Positions 22,463 to 29,827 of a stretch of 40,467 nucleotides of DNA are shown piece by piece (the stretch's first letter is position 1; the number at the start of each line of letters is the position of its first letter). The stretch spans positions 1-40,467 of the forward strand of contig CADCDA010000012.1 in the NCBI GenBank assembly GCA_902800025.1, given 5' to 3'. The position numbers were made by a program, and so were the translations under genes. This stretch comes from an uncultured Erysipelotrichaceae bacterium. GTDB lineage: Bacteria; Bacillota_I; Bacilli_A; RFN20; CAG-826. Under the pieces are notes generated by a model. That model saw only the letters and a program-made list of their open reading frames with translations. It was not told the origin of the DNA and did not search any database.

Positions 22463-23937
22463 TGGCTTACGAGATTAATATTCACGTTGATAAAAGTGGA
22501 AAACTCGAGACAGATCAATTCCCTCTCGAATTATCCGTTTATAGGGAAAGTAAAAGAGTAAAACTCTTATTCGATGTCGATGAAGAGATTGACTCTACTT
22601 ACCATTACCTTAAATTTACACACAAAAATGCGACCTATTTATATAGAGTCCATAACAACGAATTTGAGATTCCTAAAGCAATTACTGCCTATGAAGGTAG
22701 ATGGGAAATGTCGTTTGTTGCCTGTGATGAAGTCGCTAATAGTGACTCAACAATTACAGCAAATTATATTTATGCATCCGAGCCTGTTGTTGCTGATGTT
22801 CTTAAAGGAAATTTAGGCATTATCCATACATCGGAAGAATTTACCTTATTGTCTCAACTAGTTGAAGGAACATTTGACCATTTTGAAATTCCTAATGGTT
22901 GTACTTACATCACTTCGTACTTCTTATCTCAAGCAAGTAACGAATTTGCTGTTAACGTTCCTTATACAGTTGTGACTATCGAGGATCACGCTTTCTATGA
23001 AAGTGGATGTACAAGAATTGATTTTGAAGAAGGCTCTCAATTAGCTTCTTTGGAAGATTATGCCTTATATAGAATTCCTAATTTGGAAGATATCAATTTC
23101 CCATCGTCTCTTTCAAGATGGGGCAATTACAACTTAAGTGGTTGTGGAAGTGAGTATGTCACCTTTGGTGCTAATTCAAATTTAAGAATCTTATCTTCCT
23201 ATGCTTTTTGGAATATTCCAAAACTCAAGAAGTTATATCTTCCTGATAGATTACAGCAATTCTCAGGAGGTACTGCAGTAGTCAAGGGTTGTCCTTTATT
23301 AAATGAGATTTGGTTCCCTAACACAATTAATGTTCCAATCCCATTAGAAGCAATTCAAGACTGTCCTGTATTAAGCAAAATTACGTTGCAAAGTAACTTC
23401 AATGTTAACGCAAACTTTGGTAACTGTACTTCCCTAACTAGAGAATCAGTTATTCAAATGTTTAGGAACTTAAAAGACTTATCGAATGCTGCTTCAAAAG
23501 TTATCTCAATTCATCAAACTGTCTATGACAGGCTAGAGGAAGAAGATATCGATATTGCCACAAATAAAAACTGGACAATCGGTATTGTTGGTGGAGACAA
23601 TCCATTAGCAGGTAAGTCATTCCATTATGAGAATAGTCAAATCTCGATTGATCTAGAATTCTCTTGCGGATTTGGCTGTATCTCAATTGATGCTAATGCA
23701 GTCAACTTCACATACGAATATTTATCTGACACTACATTCAAGATTGATATTTCAGGTGGAGATTATATCCCAAGTGCGTGGGGTAACTTTATGCCAGTCC
23801 CAGTTGGTGAAGTCATAAATGACACAGGTGTTATTACTTTCAGTAGTGGTGAAGCTTCTTCAGTGAAACTAAAAACTTATTCCAATAATAATGTTGGAAC
23901 AAATAGAACATTCAATTTAGTGAGGGAGGGAGACTAG
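22462..23937 (+). CDS. BspA-like leucine-rich repeat protein with a phage baseplate-type N-terminus (491 aa)
   Basis: Residues 1 to about 130 (PLELSVYRESKRVKLLFDVD, then FEIPKAITAYEGRWEMSF and TITANYIYASEP) resemble the N-terminal beta domain found on phage upper-baseplate and appendage proteins. Residues about 150-330 are irregular LRR_5/BspA-type repeats (IEDHAFYESGCTRIDFEEG, LASLEDYALYRIPNLEDINFP, LRILSSYAFWNIPKLKKLYLP). The remainder is beta-rich. LRR_5 repeats usually bind proteins or surfaces, so a virion decoration or host-binding role is likely (inference). The position is odd, between packaging and head genes rather than after the tail genes. There is no signal peptide, fitting a virion rather than a secreted protein. 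Confidence 0.75.
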   Translation: MAYEINIHVDKSGKLETDQFPLELSVYRESKRVKLLFDVDEEIDSTYHYLKFTHKNATYLYRVHNNEFEIPKAITAYEGRWEMSFVACDEVANSDSTITANYIYASEPVVADVLKGNLGIIHTSEEFTLLSQLVEGTFDHFEIPNGCTYITSYFLSQASNEFAVNVPYTVVTIEDHAFYESGCTRIDFEEGSQLASLEDYALYRIPNLEDINFPSSLSRWGNYNLSGCGSEYVTFGANSNLRILSSYAFWNIPKLKKLYLPDRLQQFSGGTAVVKGCPLLNEIWFPNTINVPIPLEAIQDCPVLSKITLQSNFNVNANFGNCTSLTRESVIQMFRNLKDLSNAASKVISIHQTVYDRLEEEDIDIATNKNWTIGIVGGDNPLAGKSFHYENSQISIDLEFSCGFGCISIDANAVNFTYEYLSDTTFKIDISGGDYIPSAWGNFMPVPVGEVINDTGVITFSSGEASSVKLKTYSNNNVGTNRTFNLVREGD

Positions 23938-23938
23938 T

Positions 23939-24106
23939 ATGGAAGTAGTCATTGAAAAAGGAAGAAAAGTCCTAAAAGCAAAAGATGGATATATCATTCA
24001 AAGTGTGACTGATGGCTCTATCTTAGGCAAAAAACTCATTCTAGGTAAAAAGGACTCCGAAATTCATTATCACGAGATTCCTATAGAAATCCCAAGCGAA
24101 GAATAA
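23939..24106 (+). CDS. Small hypothetical protein (55 aa)
   Basis: ATG 23939 follows GAGGGAGACT; the stop TAA at 24104-24106 runs into the portal ribosome binding site. The protein is short and beta-rich: VVIEKGRKVLKAKDGYIIQS, then LILGKKDSEIHYHEIPIE. There are no membrane or zinc motifs. The tight fit between the LRR gene and the portal gene indicates a real late-operon gene. It may be a small partner or decoration of the preceding LRR protein, but I do not recognise it. Confidence 0.7.
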   Translation: MEVVIEKGRKVLKAKDGYIIQSVTDGSILGKKLILGKKDSEIHYHEIPIEIPSEE

Positions 24107-24119
24107 GGAGGTTTAATCG

Positions 24120-25376
24120 ATGGGTTTATTTGACATCTTTAAACGAAAAAAGAAAGTAGTAGTGCCCATTGATTATGACACTAGACTTTTTCAAACAACC
24201 CTAAACTTGTTCAGCGATTTTGGGGATAACATTAACGCTAGTGATGTGGTGAAAATCTGCATAGATAGAATTGCCACTCATTCAGCAAAGCTGAAACCAC
24301 GATATGTGAAGACTCAGGATGATAAAACTGTGCTTGAGAAGAAAGGCAATTTAGCTTACTTACTCAAGTTTCAGCCTAATCCTATGATGACACCATATGA
24401 TTTCATCTATCGAGTGGTCACATTACTCTATTTAAATAACAATGCGTTCATATACCCAGTGTATGATCCATTAACATATGACCTCTTAGAGTTATGGCCA
24501 ATAAAACCTAATTCAGTTGAGGCGTTAAAAGATGAGAGCGGAGAACTTTATCTCCGTTTTTATTTCACTGACAAGAAAGCATTCACGCTCCCATACGAAT
24601 CCATTATTCATTTAAGAAGATTCTATGGAACAAACGATATCTTTGGTGGAAGCGGTGCTGTTAGCGACCACGCTGCTCTATTAAAAACCATCAAGATCAA
24701 TGATTCGGTTTTGCAAGGGTTAGATAACGCTATCAAAACATCATTCCAAATCAAAGGTTTATTAAAAATAAACGGAATGCTTAATGAGAAGGATAAGCAA
24801 GCTCAAAAGGCTGAATTTGAGAAAGCACTTAAAGATTCAGTTGAGAGTGGGGGTTCTTCCATTGTTCCTGTCGACTTGAAAGCAGACTATGTTCCTCTTT
24901 CAGTTGATCCAAAACTAGTGGACAGTAACACGCTTACATTCCTTCAAAAGAAAATTATTACTTACTTTGGTGTGAGCGATGCCATCTACGATAACAAGTA
25001 CAACGAAAATGAGTACAACGCCTTCTATGAAGGAGTTATCGAAGGTATTGCAATCGCATTGTCTGAAGCATTTTCCAAAGCGTTATTAACAAGAAGTCAG
25101 TTGGAACATGGTGAGCAAATCATCTTCTATTCCGAAAGACTTCAATATGCTTCTTGGAACACCAAAGTCCAAGCTATCGAGAAATTGATGGGTCTTGGCA
25201 TCCTCTCTTTAAATGAATCTAGAGCACTTCTAGGGTTCGAACCAATTGAGGGAGGCAATCGAAGACTTCAATCACTCAACTATGTTGATGCTGATAAAGC
25301 CAACGATTATCAACTACAACCAATCATCTTACAACCTAAGAAAAAGGAGGATCCAAAAGATGGAGAAGGAAACTAG
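24120..25376 (+). CDS. HK97-type portal protein (418 aa)
   Basis: The portal forms the dodecameric ring through which DNA is packed. Family features seen are MGLFDIFKRKKK at the start, VVKICIDRIATHSAKLKP and AYLLKFQPNPMMTPYDF. Further in, LLYLNNNAFIYPV, IIHLRRF and FGVSDAIYDNKYNENEYNAFYEGVI follow. The length is normal. The C-terminus is basic and low-complexity (LQPKKKEDPKDGEG). ATG 24120 follows AAGGAGG. The 3' end overlaps the protease gene by 17 bases, the usual arrangement in HK97-like head modules. Confidence 0.95.
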   Translation: MGLFDIFKRKKKVVVPIDYDTRLFQTTLNLFSDFGDNINASDVVKICIDRIATHSAKLKPRYVKTQDDKTVLEKKGNLAYLLKFQPNPMMTPYDFIYRVVTLLYLNNNAFIYPVYDPLTYDLLELWPIKPNSVEALKDESGELYLRFYFTDKKAFTLPYESIIHLRRFYGTNDIFGGSGAVSDHAALLKTIKINDSVLQGLDNAIKTSFQIKGLLKINGMLNEKDKQAQKAEFEKALKDSVESGGSSIVPVDLKADYVPLSVDPKLVDSNTLTFLQKKIITYFGVSDAIYDNKYNENEYNAFYEGVIEGIAIALSEAFSKALLTRSQLEHGEQIIFYSERLQYASWNTKVQAIEKLMGLGILSLNESRALLGFEPIEGGNRRLQSLNYVDADKANDYQLQPIILQPKKKEDPKDGEGN

Positions 25377-25962
25377 ATTCTCTTCAATCGAAACTAGAAG
25401 CGATGATGAGAACAAGAAAATGATTGTTGAAGGCTACGCAATTGTCTTTGATGAAGAAACCTTAATCGGTGATGAAGAGAGAGGATTCATCGAAGTGATT
25501 GATAAAGGTGCCTTAGCAAGTACCAATATGAAAGATGTGCCATTTAAGTACAATCACAACGATGTCACATTGATCTTAGCGAGAACTAGAAATGGTTCTC
25601 TTTCTTTAGAAGTCGATGAAAAAGGACTCAAAATTAGAGCAGAACTCATCGATACAACCAGTAACGTGGATATTTATAAATCCATTGTTGCAGGGTTATT
25701 AGACAAGATGTCATTTGCTTTCACTGTTAAAAGTCAAAGCTGGGATAGAAGTGGAAAGATACCAAAAAGAACGATTACGGCAATTGATCGTCTCTTTGAT
25801 GTATCCGTTGTTGATTTGCCTGCATACGACCAAACTTCCATCCAAGCAAGTGCTCGTTCTTTAGAGTTGGTGGAGACCGAACTAAAGGCATTGGATGATG
25901 CAGAGAACTTAGAACGTAGAAAAGTGATTGCCAAACGCATAAAAATCAAAACTAAAAATTAG
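25360..25962 (+). CDS. Prohead maturation protease, U35/HK97 family (200 aa)
   Basis: The protein matches the HK97 prohead protease family, serine proteases that trim the capsid scaffold. KKMIVEGYAIVFDEET and the GFIEVIDKGALAST segment are typical. So are VPFKYNHNDVTLILARTRNGSLSLEVDEKGL, with the catalytic His in KYNHND, and KMSFAFTV with the catalytic Ser. DRLFDVSVVDLPAYDQTSI is the standard end of the domain. ATG 25360 follows AAAGGAGG and lies within the portal gene. The C-terminal 45 residues are charged helices. The capsid gene follows after 14 bases. Confidence 0.93.
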   Translation: MEKETRFSSIETRSDDENKKMIVEGYAIVFDEETLIGDEERGFIEVIDKGALASTNMKDVPFKYNHNDVTLILARTRNGSLSLEVDEKGLKIRAELIDTTSNVDIYKSIVAGLLDKMSFAFTVKSQSWDRSGKIPKRTITAIDRLFDVSVVDLPAYDQTSIQASARSLELVETELKALDDAENLERRKVIAKRIKIKTKN

Positions 25963-25976
25963 GAGGAATTCATTTT

Positions 25977-27143
25977 ATGAATTTAGAATTACGTTTAAAG
26001 GAAATTAAGACCCGCCTTGAAGAAATTAGGGGTCTTGCTGAAACCGAATCCGATGTCGAAAAACTTGATGCTTTAGACAAAGAATCCGATGAATTAATCA
26101 ATGAACGCAAAGCCATCGAAAAGAAACTCGCTATGAGAGGCAAATTCGATGTCAAAGAAGTCATTGAAACAAAACACGAGAATAACGAAGAACTCGAAGC
26201 ACGTGGCAAAGCCTTAAAAGAAGGTAGAACTGTCACAATTGCTGCTGATGGTGTTTTACTCCCTGAACACGTTGATGACAAAATCTCACCTGTTCCTTTC
26301 CGTGAAGTCTCTACTTTGGTAGAACAAGTTCACACCGTTAACTTAAAAGGTGGCGAAACCTACAAGAAATCTTTCGTTAAATCTCATGGCACTGGTGGTT
26401 TAACTGCTGAAGGTGATCCATATACAACTGCTGAACCTGAATTTGGTTACTTAACCATCTCCAAGGTCAAAGTTACTGCTTATGCAGAAATCACCGAAGA
26501 GCTCGAAAAACTTCCTGCTGCTGATTACCAAGGTGAAGTTGTCAAAGGAGTCAACATCGCTTTAAGAAAGAAAATCTCCGAACAAATCTTACGTGGCGCG
26601 GGTACCACAAACACATTCAAGGGCATCTTCTCAGCTAACTGTGAAGCACTTGCTGATGCAACTGACCTTGAAATCTCTGCTATCGATGAAAACACACTCG
26701 ATGAAATCGTTTACGCCTATGGTGGTGATGAAGAAGTCGAAGGTGGCTGTGTCCTCATCCTCAACAAGAATGACTTACGTGCATTCGCTGGTTTAAGAAC
26801 TAGAGAAGGTAGAAAAGTCCACACTGTTGACTACAAGGCTAAAACAATCGATGGCATCCCATTCATCATCTCTTCACATTGCAAAGCAATTTCTGCATCT
26901 GCAACACAAGTTGGTGAATATGGTATGGCTTATGGTCCACTCGCTAACTACGAAGTCCCAATCTTCAGTGGTGTTGAAGTAGCCAAATCCACTGATTACA
27001 AATTCAAAGATGGTATCATCTGCTACAAAGCATCAGTCTTCACTGGTGGTAACGTAGTTGGTTACAAAGGCTTCTTAAGAGTCAAGAAAGCAGCTGCTTC
27101 TCAAAACTCTAATGAAGACAACTCCGAACAAGACGGAGAATAA
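25977..27143 (+). CDS. HK97-type major capsid protein (388 aa)
   Basis: Residues 1 to about 75 are a charged coiled coil (MNLELRLKEIKTRLEEIRGL, then KLDALDKESDELINERKAIEKK). This is the delta/scaffold domain removed by the protease. The body shows the HK97 fold pattern: ISPVPFREVSTLVEQV, AEPEFGYLTISKVKVTAYAEITEEL, EQILRGAGTTNTFKGIFSA, FAGLRTREGRKVH and VAKSTDYKFKDGIICYKASVFTGG near the end. The C-terminal tail is Ser/Asn/Glu-rich. ATG 25977 follows AGGAGGAATTCATTTT. It is the most abundant late product in such phages. A strong hairpin follows the gene and may set its level against that of downstream genes. Confidence 0.95.
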   Translation: MNLELRLKEIKTRLEEIRGLAETESDVEKLDALDKESDELINERKAIEKKLAMRGKFDVKEVIETKHENNEELEARGKALKEGRTVTIAADGVLLPEHVDDKISPVPFREVSTLVEQVHTVNLKGGETYKKSFVKSHGTGGLTAEGDPYTTAEPEFGYLTISKVKVTAYAEITEELEKLPAADYQGEVVKGVNIALRKKISEQILRGAGTTNTFKGIFSANCEALADATDLEISAIDENTLDEIVYAYGGDEEVEGGCVLILNKNDLRAFAGLRTREGRKVHTVDYKAKTIDGIPFIISSHCKAISASATQVGEYGMAYGPLANYEVPIFSGVEVAKSTDYKFKDGIICYKASVFTGGNVVGYKGFLRVKKAAASQNSNEDNSEQDGE

Positions 27144-27199
27144 GACTTAGGTCGAAACACGGAGGAGTGCCCGCTAACCTTGATAAGTCGCTAGTCGCA

Positions 27200-27237
27200 A
27201 TGTAAGTGAAATGGGAGAAATCCCTTTTTGTTTACAT
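27200..27237 (+). promoter_or_regulatory. Long RNA hairpin with GAAA tetraloop between capsid and connector genes
   Basis: Bases 27200-27211 pair with 27226-27237 (12 pairs, three of them wobbles). After one mismatch GGGA/TCCC closes a GAAA loop (27213-27224). A T-run is part of the 3' arm. It lies in the 165-base gap after the capsid gene. It could be a partial terminator or a processing site that raises capsid mRNA relative to downstream genes. No convincing gene fills the gap. Confidence 0.55.
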
Positions 27238-27308
27238 GAAGGCGGGTCCTTCCGTTTAAGTGTAATAGGAAGAATTTTAACGAATAGATAGAAGAGGAGG
27301 TGTTGAAA

Positions 27309-27620
27309 ATGTCGAGCGAAAACATGCTTAATTTGATGAAGAAAGCTCTGCTTATCCCTGCAACCGAAAACTACGCTGATGATGAAATATCCGTTCATAT
27401 CGCCTCGTGCCGCCAGTTACTAATCACAACTGGAGTTCCTCGTGAAATCGCTGAATCGGACAATCATCCTTTAGTGACAGCTCTTATTACCATATATGTG
27501 AAGACAAACTTCGGATTTAAAAGCGATGGGACAGTGAAAGAACTTCCTAAGAGCTTTGACGTCTTACTCAGGCAACTATGTTTACATAATCCTGAGGTTG
27601 ATGGAGGTTCATCCTCGTGA
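27309..27620 (+). CDS. Head-tail connector protein, gp6-like (103 aa)
   Basis: The small helical protein at the first position after the capsid gene matches gp6/YqbG-type connectors. It has NMLNLMKKALLIPATENYADDEISVHIASCRQLLITTGV, then HPLVTALITIYVKTNFGF and SFDVLLRQLCLH. These form a ring below the portal. I chose ATG 27309, 8 bases after GAGGAGG; the GTG at 27300 is inside the ribosome binding site. The stop overlaps the GTG start of the next gene (GTGA). Confidence rests on order, length and helical pattern. Confidence 0.8.
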   Translation: MSSENMLNLMKKALLIPATENYADDEISVHIASCRQLLITTGVPREIAESDNHPLVTALITIYVKTNFGFKSDGTVKELPKSFDVLLRQLCLHNPEVDGGSSS

Positions 27621-27967
27621 TAGCGTACCCTAATTCCGGCAACATTTCCTTATTCCTATTACGTGTTAAAACAGCTGAAGATGACTTGGGCAACCAAGGA
27701 TATCGGTTGGTCGACTCCAAGGAGGTGGTAGGGATGATAAGCTCTATCACTTCTAAGGAATTCTATTCATCAAAACAAACTCAAACGAAGGTGGACTTTA
27801 AGGTCTCCATTCAAGCGTTCATCTATGATGGAAGCAAATATATCTATATTCAAAGAGAAGACAAAATATATGAAGTTCAACGTACATATCAAAATGGTAT
27901 GTGGATGGAATTATATGCATCTGAATCTTCTTTGAAGAAGGAGGAAATTCAAGGATGGAACCTATGA
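27617..27967 (+). CDS. Head-closure / head-tail adaptor protein (116 aa)
   Basis: The protein is beta-rich, with GNISLFLLRVKTAEDDLGNQGYRLVDSKEVVGMISSITSKEFYSSKQTQTKVDFKVSIQAF and then YIYIQREDKIYEVQRTYQ. This fits the stopper protein group (phage head closure, SPP1 gp16-like) that follows gp6-like connectors. Start GTG 27617 overlaps the previous stop and has GGAGG about 9 bases upstream, so translation is coupled. The 3' end overlaps the next gene by 13 bases. Confidence 0.8.
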   Translation: MIAYPNSGNISLFLLRVKTAEDDLGNQGYRLVDSKEVVGMISSITSKEFYSSKQTQTKVDFKVSIQAFIYDGSKYIYIQREDKIYEVQRTYQNGMWMELYASESSLKKEEIQGWNL

Positions 27968-28347
27968 CACCTGAAAAATTACCAGTTGAAATCGAACGTG
28001 CCGTTAGAGATTACACAAAAGATGTTGAATTAGCGATAGTTCAACGTTTGGACAAAACGGCAGATCAAATACTGGATTACATCAAATCAAACGCTCCAAA
28101 GAGAAGTCATTCAGGTGAGCACTTAGCGGATGCGTTTATTAAAGAATCCTATGGTGAAGGAGTAAATCAAACAATTGTTATCTATTCGAAAACCAAAGGA
28201 TCAATCGTTCATCTAATAGAACTTGGCTTTAGACATCGAAATGGAAAGATGGTCGCTGCTCGTCCGTTTATGAGACCTGCATACGATGAATTCTCTCCAA
28301 AGATGCTAGAGGATATTCAAAAGATTATCGAAAGGGGTGGTGAATAA
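27955..28347 (+). CDS. HK97 gp10-like tail-joining protein (130 aa)
   Basis: The C-terminal pattern NGKMVAARPFMRPAYDEF is the signature end of HK97 gp10 family proteins. DYIKSNAPKRSHSGEHLADAF and GSIVHLIELGFRHR earlier in the protein also fit. The family forms part of the head-tail joint or tail terminator region. ATG 27955 follows AAGGAGG inside the preceding gene. The stop overlaps the next start (TAATG). Confidence 0.88.
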   Translation: MEPMTPEKLPVEIERAVRDYTKDVELAIVQRLDKTADQILDYIKSNAPKRSHSGEHLADAFIKESYGEGVNQTIVIYSKTKGSIVHLIELGFRHRNGKMVAARPFMRPAYDEFSPKMLEDIQKIIERGGE

Positions 28348-28691
28348 TGCTTAAAAAACTTAGACAAGTATTGCTTACAGTCCTTCCGACAGTTATTTAC
28401 GCTCATATCGATTATGATAATGAGCAAAACGCTGATCCACCTTTGATTGTCTATCAAGAGATTGGCAAAAGACCTCCTCAATTTGGAGATGATAAGCCAG
28501 TTTACTACGTAAGAACGATACAAATCACATTAATAACGAAGAAAAAAGATGAAGCCCTAGAAGAGAAACTCGAAAGAGCATTGCTCAACAAAGACTACAT
28601 CTTTTCTTTAACAACGGAGTTTAGAAACTCTGATGGCTCTATAAGTAGAGTCTATGAAATTAGGCTGGAGGAATTTAAATATGCCAAATAA
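28347..28691 (+). CDS. Tail terminator / completion protein (114 aa)
   Basis: The order (after gp10-like, before the tail tube) and pattern fit a tail completion (gp17/DUF3168-like) protein. LRQVLLTVLPTVIYAHIDYDNEQNADPPLIVYQEIGKRPPQF is followed by VYYVRTIQITLITKKKDEALEEKLERALL. It caps the tail tube and joins it to the head. Start ATG 28347 overlaps the previous stop. The 3' end overlaps the tail tube gene by 11 bases. Confidence 0.82.
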   Translation: MLKKLRQVLLTVLPTVIYAHIDYDNEQNADPPLIVYQEIGKRPPQFGDDKPVYYVRTIQITLITKKKDEALEEKLERALLNKDYIFSLTTEFRNSDGSISRVYEIRLEEFKYAK

Positions 28692-29262
28692 CAAAATTAC
28701 ATTCGGTTTACGAAATGTTCATTACGCCATTGCCAATCAAGATAACAATGGTAACTGGAGCTTTGATACTCCAGTCGCTCTACAAGGAGCACAAGAATTC
28801 TCAAGTGAAGTAGTGGGTGGAAGCACCAATGTCTACGCAGATGATACTTTATATGCATCTTTAGTGCAAAATGCTGGTAGAACATTAACTCTTAAATTCA
28901 CCGAAATCCCTGATGAATTCAAAACAGCAGTTCTTGGGTACAAGAGACTTGCCAATGGTAACTTAGTGGAAATCGCTAATGCACCTGTTGTCACATTTGC
29001 TCTTGGTTTCGAGTTCCAAGGCGATGCTAAAGCAAGAAGAGTTTGGTACTTCTTATGTAGTGTTACTCCAATTGCTGAAGCAACCAAATCTAAAGCGGAT
29101 TCAATTGAAGCAAACAGTGTTACTCTCAACATTACTGCTAGACCAATCGAAGTTGGCGATGATTTAATCACCAATTGCGTGTCTGCTAAAGGTGATAGTA
29201 ACTACACTAACTTCTTAACAACCGCACCTGTGATTCCTGAAATCCCTGCATCTAATCCATAG
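28681..29262 (+). CDS. Major tail tube protein (193 aa)
   Basis: The sequence follows the siphovirus tail tube type: KITFGLRNVHYAI at the start and APVVTFALGFEFQGDAKARRVWYFLCSVTPIAEATKSKADSIEANSVTLNITARPI in the middle. A segment ending TNCVSAKGDSNYTNFLTTAPV follows, with a Pro-rich tail. The length is normal. I chose ATG 28681, after GGAGGAATTTAAAT; longer versions start inside the previous gene. It would be highly expressed and polymerises around the tape measure. Confidence 0.9.
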   Translation: MPNNKITFGLRNVHYAIANQDNNGNWSFDTPVALQGAQEFSSEVVGGSTNVYADDTLYASLVQNAGRTLTLKFTEIPDEFKTAVLGYKRLANGNLVEIANAPVVTFALGFEFQGDAKARRVWYFLCSVTPIAEATKSKADSIEANSVTLNITARPIEVGDDLITNCVSAKGDSNYTNFLTTAPVIPEIPASNP

Positions 29263-29273
29263 GAGAGAGAATC

Positions 29274-29630
29274 ATGGAACGTACAGTTAAACTCAATGGG
29301 AAGGAACTAAGACTAGCTTCTTCCCTTTTTACTATCATTTCCTATAGGAATGTTTTCGGAACTGAACTATTTGATGATGTTGAAAAGCTAGATAAAGCAA
29401 TGCAAACAAATAAGAACGATGTCGGTAGGTTTATCGATGTCCTTTTTAGACTAATCTACGTGCTTCATAAACCTTTCTATGCTGATTCATACGATCACTT
29501 CCTTCAATCTTTTGACTTCAGTGTTCTTTCTAACGTGGAAGAATTAACTGTTTTGGCGAATACGATTGGTGAACTTCTTGGTGAAGTGAAGAAACAATCT
29601 AATGGAACTGATTTAGCCCCAAAACAATAA
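29274..29630 (+). CDS. Tail assembly chaperone, short form (gpG-like, 118 aa)
   Basis: The gene lies between the tail tube and tape measure genes, where nearly all siphoviruses encode a chaperone made in two forms. It is helical: MERTVKLNGKELRLASSLFTIISYRNVFGTELFDDVEKLDKAM, then RFIDVLFRLIYVLH and LTVLANTIGELLGEV. ATG 29274 follows AGGAGAGAATC. Near the 3' end the zero-frame codons read GCC CCA AAA CAA TAA, containing the slippery heptamer C CCA AAA at 29618-29624. Confidence 0.85.
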   Translation: MERTVKLNGKELRLASSLFTIISYRNVFGTELFDDVEKLDKAMQTNKNDVGRFIDVLFRLIYVLHKPFYADSYDHFLQSFDFSVLSNVEELTVLANTIGELLGEVKKQSNGTDLAPKQ

Positions 29631-29815
29631 AGCCAGGGGAGAACATCACGGCAAACATAATTTTTAACCTGGCTCAATTAGGAATACCGATTCGTGATGC
29701 GGAATTCTTTGATATTAGGACTTACCTTGACATAGTCAAATTACAAAAATCCATCTATGAAGAAGGTGGTTCTAAACAAGCGACTCAAGCAGATATTGAT
29801 GCTTTTTTAGGGTAG
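29274..29815 (+). CDS. Tail assembly chaperone, -1 frameshift product (gpGT-like, about 180 aa)
   Basis: The slippery heptamer CCCAAAA (29618-29624) is in the canonical X XXY YYZ phase of the upstream frame. After slipping back one base, reading continues through 63 further codons to TAG at 29813-29815, ending ...EEGGSKQATQADIDAFLG. The -1 frame has no usable start codon of its own and is closed just upstream by TGA 29609-29611, so it can only be reached by frameshift. The extension (NIIFNLAQLGIPIRDAEFF, then LDIVKLQKSIYEEG) is helical and resembles the T part of other gpGT proteins. The longer form binds the tape measure protein (known in lambda). Confidence 0.85.
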
Positions 29816-29827
29816 GAGGTGAGAGAA

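Noticed and set aside
27211-27291. 26-codon frame starting ATGGGA after the capsid gene
   Set aside because: It has no ribosome binding site and lies in the long hairpin; non-coding structure explains it better.
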